Assembly: GCA_051155775.1 (NCBI GenBank)
Contig: DAXETV010000036.1
Coordinates: 16,022 to 80,021, forward strand
Direction: 5' to 3'
DNA length: 64,000 nucleotides
DNA from: CAYSCZ01 sp051155775
Lineage (GTDB): Bacteria; Bacteroidota; Bacteroidia; Cytophagales; Cyclobacteriaceae
Below are positions 54,732 to 63,135 of this stretch, piece by piece (position 1 is the stretch's first letter; the number at the start of each line of letters is the position of its first letter). The notes beneath the pieces are model-generated. The model was not told the origin of the DNA. It saw only the letters and a list, made by a program, of their open reading frames with translations, and ran no database searches. The position numbers were made by a program, and so were the translations under genes.

Positions 54732-55693
54732 TCACAAAAATTAAAAGTATTGTAATCCTCACATGTCTCTTTTCGGTCACTGGGCAAAATTATATGCAGT
54801 TGCCGATTATTCTTTGAAATAATATCATTGAAAACAAAATCAGTGATCAAATCAACATGATCTCTTATTGGTTTGGAAGCCCACTCATGTCTTCCATAGC
54901 AACTTGTGACCAAATAAAATGGTTTCCCTAAGTTTCTTAAATGGTCAGCTATCGACTTTGGTCCATGAAGCATTAAATATCCGCGCTCCTGCGCATCACA
55001 GTAATGATGCGGTGCATATCCATAGGGCACCAGGTTATCACAAGTGCCGTGGAATAGTTGTGTTGGTATGGCAGAGTTTGCTTTTATCCAATCCAGGCTG
55101 GTGATTGCACCGGCCATGCTGACTAATCCGGCATATTGAAAATCCTTGTCTAAAATTTGTGTTTTATCGCTTTTGTAGGTCTCTTTCCAATAACCGGCAT
55201 GCAAGATGGCCTCTGCTCCAGCGCTGCTACCTAATAGAACAATTTTATTTCTATCTATCCCATACTTCTCCGCGTTATCCATTAAAAACTTTGTGGCCCT
55301 TGAAATATCCCTGGCGGTTAATAAAAAAGTGTTGATCTTGTTTGGAGCTGCCTGATCACAACTAAAGCTCTTCCCTTTCATGACCAGGGTATAGCTCATA
55401 GTAGCCGTAACATATCCTTTCCTGGCCATTGATTCACAAAACTTCAAATGATCCGGGTGATCCCTTTCCCCTCCGGCAAATCCTCCACCATGGACATAAA
55501 GTAATAAGGTCCGATTATCTGCCGTGTCACCATCTGGTGAAAAAATGTCTATCTTTAATGCTTCCTTATCTTTTTGGAAATATATTGCTGTCACCCTGTT
55601 AACCGCTTCAAACACCTCATCATAGTATCTGATCTGGGCAATCGATGTAACAGACAGTAATAGGTATATGGGTATGATTAATGCAATTTTCAT
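54728..55693 (-). CDS. Secreted alpha/beta hydrolase (esterase/lipase-like)
   Basis: 321 residues with a signal peptide (about 1-19). Oxyanion segment 'LLLYVHGGGFAGG', nucleophile elbow 'VLLGSSAGAEAILHAG' (GxSxG) and a late His in 'CYGRHEWASKP' give a complete triad pattern. Probably a carbohydrate-type esterase. It overlaps the FGE-like gene by four bases and lies upstream of it, so the pair is an operon. Confidence 0.9.
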   Translation of the reverse strand: MKIALIIPIYLLLSVTSIAQIRYYDEVFEAVNRVTAIYFQKDKEALKIDIFSPDGDTADNRTLLLYVHGGGFAGGERDHPDHLKFCESMARKGYVTATMSYTLVMKGKSFSCDQAAPNKINTFLLTARDISRATKFLMDNAEKYGIDRNKIVLLGSSAGAEAILHAGYWKETYKSDKTQILDKDFQYAGLVSMAGAITSLDWIKANSAIPTQLFHGTCDNLVPYGYAPHHYCDAQERGYLMLHGPKSIADHLRNLGKPFYLVTSCYGRHEWASKPIRDHVDLITDFVFNDIISKNNRQLHIILPSDRKETCEDYNTFNFCE

Positions 55694-55964
55694 GAAATCA
55701 AAATAGATAATTCTTTCTTGCCTTAATATAAAAAAACTGTCTTTATATAAAGCTGAAAGTATAAATTTCTCAACAGGTTCATTTGGGATTACCTGGTTTG
55801 GTGTCTATAAAGCCACGTCCACTACCTTTTCTTGTCCTTATTCTTGCTCGATATCCGGTATAAATAGCGGTAGGACGTCAGCTTTTACTGATTTCATCTA
55901 TGAAGGGTATTGAATAGTATTTATCATAAAACCTTTTTATTTTGAACGCTGATCATTTATATAA

Positions 55965-56492
55965 TTGAAAAAAGATACGATCATATTGAGATTAGAAAAA
56001 ACAAATTCATCCCTTGGCTGGAACTATCATATTCCAATAGCTAATGATTTAGCACAAAAGTTCATTGATGGTGAGAATCGAAGGATTATATGCACACTAA
56101 ACGAGAAAGTAAAGATACACAGCGCATTAATGCCTGATGGTAGTGGTCATTGGTTTGTATTTGTAAATCAAAATATCAGAAAACAATTGATGCTAGACGC
56201 CGGAGATGAATTAAATGTAACAATTGAAAAAGATAAATCGGCTTATGGCGCACAGATGCCTTTAGAACTGGCCGAGCTACTTAATCAGGACGACAGAGGT
56301 TCAAAATACTTCCATGCGCTCACTCCAGGAAAGCAAAGGACACTGATGTATATCGTTTCAAAAGTAAAAAATACCAACAGCAGACTAAATAAAGCGCTGG
56401 CTATAGTTTATCATCTTAATGAATCAGAAGGCAAACTAGACTTCAAACGATTAAATGTGCTTATTAAGTACTACAATAATCTGGCTAAATGA
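55965..56492 (+). CDS. YdeI/OmdA-like protein with DUF1905 domain
   Basis: 175-residue cytoplasmic protein starting at TTG 55965. The N-terminal half (about 10-90) has the DUF1905 pattern 'HIPIANDLAQKFIDGENRRI', abbreviated, and 'SALMPDGSGHWFVFVNQNIRKQL'. The C-terminal half (about 105-170) has 'FHALTPGKQRTLMYIVSKVK', the YdeI/OmdA (bacteriocin-protection) segment. Role unknown in most organisms. It is separated by 161 bp from the next gene pair and may not be linked to it. Confidence 0.82.
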   Translation: MKKDTIILRLEKTNSSLGWNYHIPIANDLAQKFIDGENRRIICTLNEKVKIHSALMPDGSGHWFVFVNQNIRKQLMLDAGDELNVTIEKDKSAYGAQMPLELAELLNQDDRGSKYFHALTPGKQRTLMYIVSKVKNTNSRLNKALAIVYHLNESEGKLDFKRLNVLIKYYNNLAK

Positions 56493-56617
56493 ACATAATA
56501 AACCCGTAATAACCTAAAGTCCTTTATTTACTAAAATTTTAATTTATATAAAGATGCCGACAGATTATTTCAAAATTTTAGAGACAAATAACTCGACTAT
56601 TTTAATCTAATAACTAT

Positions 56618-56652
56618 TTAATTTAGTTTTATTGCTAATTAATTTAGTTTTA
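56618..56652 (+). repeat. Two 14-nt direct repeats just before a start codon
   Basis: TTAATTTAGTTTTA occurs at 56618-56631 and 56639-56652, a period of 21 nt (two helical turns), ending one base before the ATG of the unknown gene. Spacing by whole turns suits a bound regulator. AT-rich content raises the chance level, but 14 identical bases are uncommon. Confidence 0.5.
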
Positions 56653-56653
56653 C

Positions 56654-56995
56654 ATGACCACACGAATAGAATTTCATGGGTATCCTTCAGATGCAAGGCG
56701 TTATACAAATAATCCGGTAGAAACAGGTGCATTTCAAAAAATAAATAAATGTTTTGGTGATAATGATTTTAAAAAAATATTCGAGATAGCTACAGGAAGA
56801 AAGTCATATGATTTAACGATATCTTTATCAAATCAATGGATAGAGCTTCGATCAGGTAATGATACCGTAACCATCTCTAAAGAATTTGATTTATTTTACA
56901 CAAGGGTTTTTGATGATAACTTCGAGCATTGCCAGGTAAAAAACCAACTTAAGGTTTACCAGTTACTGGCAGAAAAAGGAATAATAAATCTTTGA
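56654..56995 (+). CDS. Hypothetical protein, operon partner of a nuclease fusion
   Basis: 113 residues, no signal or membrane segment and no family recognised. Features: 'FHGYPSDARRYTNNPVETG', 'SYDLTISLSNQWIELRSG' and a C-terminal helix 'NQLKVYQLLAEKG'. It ends three bases before the DnaQ-GIY-YIG gene start and must be read with it. Two 14-nt direct repeats directly precede the ATG. A role in DNA handling is possible by association only. Confidence 0.65.
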   Translation: MTTRIEFHGYPSDARRYTNNPVETGAFQKINKCFGDNDFKKIFEIATGRKSYDLTISLSNQWIELRSGNDTVTISKEFDLFYTRVFDDNFEHCQVKNQLKVYQLLAEKGIINL

Positions 56996-56998
56996 TTG

Positions 56999-58366
56999 AT
57001 GTATGCAATTGTTGATATAGAGACGACCGGAGGATTTGCTTATAAAAACAGCATCACAGAAATAGCCATTTTCATCCATAATGGTGAAAAGGTGGTGAAT
57101 GAATTAATCACATTAATTAATCCGGATAAAAAGGTTCCAACTTTTATTACCTCCCTGACCGGGATTGACAATGATATGCTGGAAAGTGCACCTCTTTTCA
57201 AAGATGTTGCTGAAGAAATATTCGAATTACTAAAAGATAAGATTTTCATTGCCCACAATGTTGGTTTTGATTATTCATTTCTAAAAAAGGAGTTTAAATA
57301 TTCTGGTTATAATTTCAGTAGTAAGAAATTGTGTACAGTACGCCTCAGCAAAAATATTTTCCCGGGCCTACCCTCTTATGGCTTAGGTTCATTATGTGGC
57401 TCCCTGGGTATCACCATTAATGATCGTCATCGTGCCGGTGGAGATGCAAGGGCCACGGTGAAGTTATTTGAATACCTCCTGGAAAATGATAAAGAAGATT
57501 ATATTGGTTATTCCTTAAATCGGTTATCCCAGGAGAGCAGCTTACCACCTAACCTCGACCGGAAAGATTATGATAACCTACCGGAAGAAACCGGTGTCTA
57601 TTATTTTATTAATGGTAAAGGAGAAGTTATTTACATTGGTAAAGCCAAAAACATCAAGTCTCGAATAAATGCCCACTTCAGGGATTTTGATAAATCCCGA
57701 CGAAAATCGGATTTCAGAAACCAGATCCATAACATTGGTTACGAGTTATGTGGTAATGAACTGATCGCTTTACTTAAGGAATCGCATGAAATAAAACAGC
57801 ATTGGCCGATCTTTAATAGGGCACAGAGAAAATCAGATAACTGCTGGGGTATCTATGAGTATTTTGATAATTCCGGTTTTCAGCGGCTTGTGGTCAATAG
57901 GATTACAGCTGACAATCCAGCATTAATATCCTTTAAAAGTCATAATGAAGCATGGACATACTTAAATGAAAAAATAGAGGGCTACAAATTGTGTCCTAAA
58001 TTATGTAATACCCAACGCTCAAAGAAACAATGCTTTGAGTACGATAAAGGCAATTGCCTTGGAGCATGTATACAGCTGGAAAATCAGGAAAACTATAATC
58101 AAAGGGTACAGGAATGCATCGATTCGATTAAACTGTTCAATAACTCATTCTTTATAATGGGACATGGTAGAACTGAAGAAGAAAAATCTATCATAATGGT
58201 TGAAAAAGGTGTTTACAAAGGTTTTGGTTATTTTGACCGGAACGGTCAGGACAATAACCTGGAAGACCTAAGAAACAATATCAAGCCATATCCCGATAAC
58301 CAGGATATCCAAAGGATATTAAACAGTCATCTCTTGACCAGAAACCCTAAAGTCATCCGGTTTTAA
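56999..58366 (+). CDS. DnaQ-like exonuclease fused to a GIY-YIG nuclease domain
   Basis: 455 residues from ATG 56999. The N-terminal DEDDh 3'-5' exonuclease (about 1-165) has all residues: Asp6/Glu8 (IVDIETTGG), Asp91 (HNVGFDYSF) and His144/Asp149 (RHRAGGDAR). The GIY-YIG domain (about 195-275) has 'LPEETGVYYF' and 'VIYIGKAKNIKSRINAHF', the UvrC-N/Cho arrangement. A Cys-rich segment follows ('LCPKLCNTQ', 'KGNCLGAC'). Such exonuclease-UvrC-like fusions are known in Bacteroidota; DNA repair is likely. It converges on malQ with a 4-base overlap. Confidence 0.92.
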   Translation: MYAIVDIETTGGFAYKNSITEIAIFIHNGEKVVNELITLINPDKKVPTFITSLTGIDNDMLESAPLFKDVAEEIFELLKDKIFIAHNVGFDYSFLKKEFKYSGYNFSSKKLCTVRLSKNIFPGLPSYGLGSLCGSLGITINDRHRAGGDARATVKLFEYLLENDKEDYIGYSLNRLSQESSLPPNLDRKDYDNLPEETGVYYFINGKGEVIYIGKAKNIKSRINAHFRDFDKSRRKSDFRNQIHNIGYELCGNELIALLKESHEIKQHWPIFNRAQRKSDNCWGIYEYFDNSGFQRLVVNRITADNPALISFKSHNEAWTYLNEKIEGYKLCPKLCNTQRSKKQCFEYDKGNCLGACIQLENQENYNQRVQECIDSIKLFNNSFFIMGHGRTEEEKSIIMVEKGVYKGFGYFDRNGQDNNLEDLRNNIKPYPDNQDIQRILNSHLLTRNPKVIRF

Positions 58367-61086
58367 TATTTTTCATTCCGGCCGGCTTCAGTGATCAGAC
58401 GATTGAGAAAGTTGTTAAAATCCTCTTCCTGAATCAAATCTTCCAGATCAATATGAAACCTGTAACGCCAATAATGTTGGGAAACGGCAGGGTCATTAAT
58501 ACGTTCTTCCTGAGGCATTTGTCTTCGTAACCTGCCTTCCATAGCCAAAAGATCCTGGATTGGAAATATTGCCCACATACTCGGCGAATATAAATGCTGA
58601 ACAATGATATCCCTGGCTATCCATGGTTCGCAAAACTGAGGAGCCTGACCAAAGTGACCCAGTATTTGGTTGTAAAATAATTGAATGGTGTTTTTATCTT
58701 CTTCCCACCAACCTCTAATAGTGGACATGTCATGACTGGACGTACTGCAAACAGATAAGTATGGGGTATCACTTGGATGCCAAAATAACATCTTGGAATC
58801 ATTAGGCATCCGCTGGATTGCCAAACTTAAGATGCCAATTGCATTCATAACACCGGGGACAGTATCTGGGACCATTCCCAGGTCTTCACCGCAAATCAGC
58901 ATGTTGGTTGCTTCTTTTAAAGCGGGGAGCTTGGTCATGGCTTGTCCACCCCAGAAATCATTATGCCGCTTGTAGAAATAATGGATATATAATTCATCTA
59001 ACCTGGCTTTGGTGTAATCATCCAATTCCCTGTAGGAATAAGTAAAATGCATGGAAACCCTTGGGTTGAATGCACTACCCTCAGCAAATGGTGCATCGAA
59101 AAACAATACCTCCGCATTTAATCTGTAGAGACCATACCTGATTTTATCGTTCAGATCCTTATTTTCCGGATTTTCTTTATCTAATTGATCAAAATATTCT
59201 TTCACTAGCCTTTGTGATGAATATTCCGGCTTCAATTCAAATTGTCCGGGGCTGTATTCATTAAGAAACTGACTTTGAACCATCTCTTTATGGCCTTCAA
59301 ATATTTGGGTCAGCATGTGCTCCCTGATATAAGGCCTGCAAAACCTGTCATAATCAAAATAAAGTCCCCAGTTGCCAAACTCGGCTAAGGTAATAGCGAG
59401 GGATGGATTGAACCGACCCATTATGCCTTCTATTGATTCCCATGGTATCTCCCAAATCCTGAAGAAGCCAATAATGTGATCAATCCTGAACACATCAAAA
59501 AAGTCAGCCATCTTATTAAGCCTGTCCTTCCACCAGGTATAATTATCCTTGGCCATTTCATCCCAGTTATATGTTGGGAAACCCCAATTCTGGCCTGACA
59601 TTGAAAATGCATCCGGTGGAGCGCCTGCCTGGGAATCCATGTTGAAAAGGTTTGGCTTAATCCACGCATCTACACTGTACCTGTAAATTCCAATGGGTAT
59701 GTCTCCTTTTAATACAACCCTTTTACTTCTTGCATAATCACTGGCTTCTTTTAACTGACGATCAAGATGGTACTGGATAAAATAATGAATGGCGACATCA
59801 TCGTAGTTTTCCCTTTTCGGCGACGTCAGTTCATTCAATTGTGCTTCATTGATGGTCGTATATTCTGGCCACTGGTTAAAATCAGGGGTGCCATATTTAT
59901 CCCTTAACCAGGAAAAGACAGCGTATGGCACCAACCAGGATTTGTTTCGTTCGAAGAAAATCCCGTAATCCTCATTCTTAAAAACATTATGTTTTTCCTG
60001 ATCATATGCCTGCTTGAAAAACTCTGATTTCACCCGCATCACTTCCTCATAATCAATCTTATCCAGGGCATTGAGTTCATCTCGCTTTTGATCCAGTTCT
60101 TCAACTTTACTTTTATCATTTAAAGTTGCAACGGCTTCCAGGTTAGCATAAATGGGGTGCAATGCAAAAACAGATATCCCCGCGTAAGGATAGGAATCTA
60201 TCCAGGTATGCGTGGCAACCGTATCGTTAACTGGCAAAACCTGCACCATACGAATGCCGGTTTTCTCAGCCCAATCAACCATCTTTTTAATATCTAAAAA
60301 TTCCCCAACGCCCATACCCTGTTTTGTCCTCAAAGAAAATACAGGAATGGCTAACCCAGTCCCTTTCCAGTTACCAACGGGGTAGCGAAAGTCTTCATCA
60401 CTGATAACAAAAAGCCCATTTTTTTTGGTGGATAGTGTGGATAGCGTTCTGTCAGGACCAGTTTCCCATGTAGTTATATTTCCTTTATCATCACAAATGC
60501 AGTATTTATAGGTTAGGGGCAATTCTTTAGAATCAACAGGCACGTCTGTGGACCATACAGGAAAATGTTCATTGCTCATCACAATGGCTTTACCTTCATT
60601 CCACTCGCCCAGGGATTTTGAGTTTCCAATCAGGCAAACCTTATGATCCGGTCCTACCCGGGAAGTTCTGATTTGAAATCTTATGTATGACTGATTGGCA
60701 CTGTATTGAATTTCTTGCTTATTAATTTCATCAGGCTTGAAAATAGACTTAAGGAAGGGTGAAGAAAATAAAGGCGCTTTCTCCCCACCTTGTGGCCTCC
60801 AAAAATCCCTCAGGGCTACGGTTTCAAAACCATTTTCCAGTTTTATTACCCTCGGATCTCCAAACTCCCAATATTTTATGCCATTGTGCTCATCCTGCAA
60901 AAAATAATTATACTCAAAATGGTCATACGCAGCTGAATCGATCTCCAACGCCCAGGTTTCGCCAATTCCAAGTGTCATTGCCACTGCTTCTTCTTCACTC
61001 CAATTCCCAAGTTCAGGTGTTGATCCGCATATATATAATTTTTGACCCCACACGGTCCTGTAGTCTATGTAAAATTTTAACTTCAT
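58363..61086 (-). CDS. malQ: 4-alpha-glucanotransferase (GH77) with two N-terminal starch-binding domains
   Basis: 907-residue amylomaltase-type enzyme moving glucan chains between maltodextrins. Two CBM20-like domains (about 1-105 and 130-230: 'LYICGSTPELGNWSEEEAVAM', abbreviated, and 'VCLIGNSKSLGEWNEGKAIVM', abbreviated) precede the catalytic barrel. Key parts are nucleophile Asp near 536 ('FRIDHIIGFFRIWEI'), acid/base Glu near 734 ('ICGEDLGMVP') and 'SSHDMSTIRGWW'. Bacteroidota MalQ often carry such domains. The sugar transporter gene lies 90 bp upstream on the same strand. Confidence 0.95.
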   Translation of the reverse strand: MKLKFYIDYRTVWGQKLYICGSTPELGNWSEEEAVAMTLGIGETWALEIDSAAYDHFEYNYFLQDEHNGIKYWEFGDPRVIKLENGFETVALRDFWRPQGGEKAPLFSSPFLKSIFKPDEINKQEIQYSANQSYIRFQIRTSRVGPDHKVCLIGNSKSLGEWNEGKAIVMSNEHFPVWSTDVPVDSKELPLTYKYCICDDKGNITTWETGPDRTLSTLSTKKNGLFVISDEDFRYPVGNWKGTGLAIPVFSLRTKQGMGVGEFLDIKKMVDWAEKTGIRMVQVLPVNDTVATHTWIDSYPYAGISVFALHPIYANLEAVATLNDKSKVEELDQKRDELNALDKIDYEEVMRVKSEFFKQAYDQEKHNVFKNEDYGIFFERNKSWLVPYAVFSWLRDKYGTPDFNQWPEYTTINEAQLNELTSPKRENYDDVAIHYFIQYHLDRQLKEASDYARSKRVVLKGDIPIGIYRYSVDAWIKPNLFNMDSQAGAPPDAFSMSGQNWGFPTYNWDEMAKDNYTWWKDRLNKMADFFDVFRIDHIIGFFRIWEIPWESIEGIMGRFNPSLAITLAEFGNWGLYFDYDRFCRPYIREHMLTQIFEGHKEMVQSQFLNEYSPGQFELKPEYSSQRLVKEYFDQLDKENPENKDLNDKIRYGLYRLNAEVLFFDAPFAEGSAFNPRVSMHFTYSYRELDDYTKARLDELYIHYFYKRHNDFWGGQAMTKLPALKEATNMLICGEDLGMVPDTVPGVMNAIGILSLAIQRMPNDSKMLFWHPSDTPYLSVCSTSSHDMSTIRGWWEEDKNTIQLFYNQILGHFGQAPQFCEPWIARDIIVQHLYSPSMWAIFPIQDLLAMEGRLRRQMPQEERINDPAVSQHYWRYRFHIDLEDLIQEEDFNNFLNRLITEAGRNEKY

Positions 61087-61176
61087 ATATCTTTCTTATT
61101 CACACTATATTTATTTCTGATAATTCATTTATCTTCTTTTGCAATATTAATGGACATTTTCCAGAGCGTAGAATTA

Positions 61177-62940
61177 TTACTTAGGCTCTGTTTTATCCTT
61201 CACAAATGGCATCATGGCTGCAGCTACAAACCAGGTAACGCCCCCAAGTACCAAGGCATAAATGGGTTGCTGATCAAAAGCTACTTTTACTAAAAAACCC
61301 AGTATACTTGCTGCCAATATTTGTGGAATAACAATAAAGAAATTAAAAATGCCCATATAAACCCCCATTTTATGCGAAGGAAGTGCCCCGGTTAAAATCG
61401 CATATGGCATGGCAAGGATACTGGCCCAGGTAAGCCCAATTCCGACAAAGGGAACCAATAATAAATATCCTGTGCTGTTGATAAAATAGATAGAGATCAT
61501 ACTTATCCCTCCTACTATCAATGCGATCATGTGGGTCTTTTTACGTGTGGTCCATTTTGCCATAGCTACCAGCAAAAACGCAAAAACAGCTGCAAAACCG
61601 TTATATACTGAAAAACCTACACCTACCCAGTCACCACCATCATTATATTCTTTCTGAATCCGTTGAATCGTCTTTTTCGTCTTATCACTTAATTGAAGAT
61701 CACTTGCTTTTCTTTCATCAGCAAAGAATTTCACAACTTTCATCCTGGCCACTACCCTGTCATCATCATCTAACTTGGCCTGGTATTTTCCTAATTCATC
61801 CCGAACATCATCAAGATTACCATATAACTCCGGTCTTTTGGAAGCATCTATTGTTTGCAGTTTATTATTCAGTTCATTGACTACTGCTTCATCCATTTTC
61901 ATATCGTAGGTGTGACTGGTAATTCCAGCAACTGCATATATCCACATGGCAAATAAGGCAAACCAGGAAAAAAATTGTACCACAGCCAGCTGCACCATGG
62001 TTTTAGGCATGAGGTTGAAGTCATTAACGATCTCAGCAAGACCCGCACTACTTTTACTGGAACGCTGCATGTAAAGTGCGATGAGTTCTAATATTCCAAA
62101 CATCATGATTCCGACAGAAATAATATAGAGATCTGCCATATAACCCTGAATGTAAACTACGGCTGTAAATACAACTCCTATCAAAGTGAGTATAACGCCT
62201 AATCTTTGTGCTTTTGATTTCAGAACATCCAACGGTGTATCTTCTGAAGTTAATGGTTTATCATCACCAGAATCATCTTCTGCTTGCTGGGCATCTTCTT
62301 CGAACTTAGCGACCTCTTCGGGGCTATATTCTTTGGTAGAGAAAACAGTCCAGGCTACTGCCGCAAAAAACACAACAGCTCCCAGGTAAAAGGAGAACTT
62401 TACCGAATCAGGGATCACACCTTCCGCAGCTGTATTGGATATGTTAAACCAATTGGTCATTGCATAAGGCAAGCCTGAAGCTACCACCGCACCTATTCCT
62501 ATAAAGAAACTTTGCATGGTAAAACCTGTAGTTCGCTGTTCATCCGGCAATAGGTCACCCACAAAAGCCCTAAAAGGCTCCTGGGAAACATTAATGGAAG
62601 CATCCATAATCCAAAGCATTCCTGCTGCTACCCACAAGACAGGCGAATTTGGCATGATGATTAAGGCAATAGACGCTAGTATCGCCCCAATAAGAAAATA
62701 AGGCCTTCTTCTACCCAACCCTGTCCAGGTTCTGTCACTATAATGGCCAATGATAGGCTGCACAATTAGGCCTGTTACAGGAGCGGCGATCCACAGTATG
62801 GGAATACTTTCAATATCGGCCCCCAGGGTTTCAAAAATCCTGCTTACATTGGCATTTTGTAATGCATATCCAAATTGGATCCCCAGGAACCCAAAGTTCA
62901 TATTCCATATCTGCCAAAAAGATAATCTAGGCTTCTTCAT
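61177..62940 (-). CDS. SLC45-like MFS sugar transporter with extra insertions
   Basis: 587-residue major facilitator. The conserved 'GHYSDRTWTGLGRRRPYFLIG' loop (abbreviated) and 'DASINVSQEPFRAFVGDLLP' place it in the SLC45/GPH-like sugar group. Most such bacterial proteins have about 430-500 residues; here there is an acidic cytoplasmic loop (about 201-245), two extra hydrophobic helices (about 247-265 and 269-291) and a charged insert of about 95 residues (343-437) before helix 8. Together with MalQ it suggests maltose or maltodextrin import. A promoter-like site lies upstream. Confidence 0.88.
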   Translation of the reverse strand: MKKPRLSFWQIWNMNFGFLGIQFGYALQNANVSRIFETLGADIESIPILWIAAPVTGLIVQPIIGHYSDRTWTGLGRRRPYFLIGAILASIALIIMPNSPVLWVAAGMLWIMDASINVSQEPFRAFVGDLLPDEQRTTGFTMQSFFIGIGAVVASGLPYAMTNWFNISNTAAEGVIPDSVKFSFYLGAVVFFAAVAWTVFSTKEYSPEEVAKFEEDAQQAEDDSGDDKPLTSEDTPLDVLKSKAQRLGVILTLIGVVFTAVVYIQGYMADLYIISVGIMMFGILELIALYMQRSSKSSAGLAEIVNDFNLMPKTMVQLAVVQFFSWFALFAMWIYAVAGITSHTYDMKMDEAVVNELNNKLQTIDASKRPELYGNLDDVRDELGKYQAKLDDDDRVVARMKVVKFFADERKASDLQLSDKTKKTIQRIQKEYNDGGDWVGVGFSVYNGFAAVFAFLLVAMAKWTTRKKTHMIALIVGGISMISIYFINSTGYLLLVPFVGIGLTWASILAMPYAILTGALPSHKMGVYMGIFNFFIVIPQILAASILGFLVKVAFDQQPIYALVLGGVTWFVAAAMMPFVKDKTEPK

Positions 62941-62989
62941 AAATAATTTTAGGTTTGGTCTACATTTATTTGTATCAATGTACTAATCC

Positions 62990-63020
62990 GAAATATATGC
63001 ATAAATTTCAATATTTCAAG
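62990..63020 (-). promoter_or_regulatory. Promoter of the transporter/malQ unit
   Basis: On the minus strand CTTG (63017-63020), a 19-nt spacer and TATATTTC (62990-62997) match the Bacteroidota promoter with one base off in the -7 box. It is back-to-back with the aldolase promoter. Confidence 0.4.
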
Positions 63021-63030
63021 AGGATAAGAT

Positions 63031-63061
63031 TTTGTTATTCCGACGGATGTAAACTAATTTG
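63031..63061 (+). promoter_or_regulatory. Promoter of the aldolase gene
   Basis: TTTG (63031-63034), a 20-nt spacer and TAATTTG (63055-63061). The leader is about 70 nt. Its -33 box is separated by only 10 nt from that of the divergent transporter promoter. Confidence 0.35.
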
Positions 63062-63135
63062 AGGATGTATCTAAAATACTATTAAGTCAAGTTAATGCTA
63101 TATTTAACAAAATTTTAAACACTAATTTTTCAACT

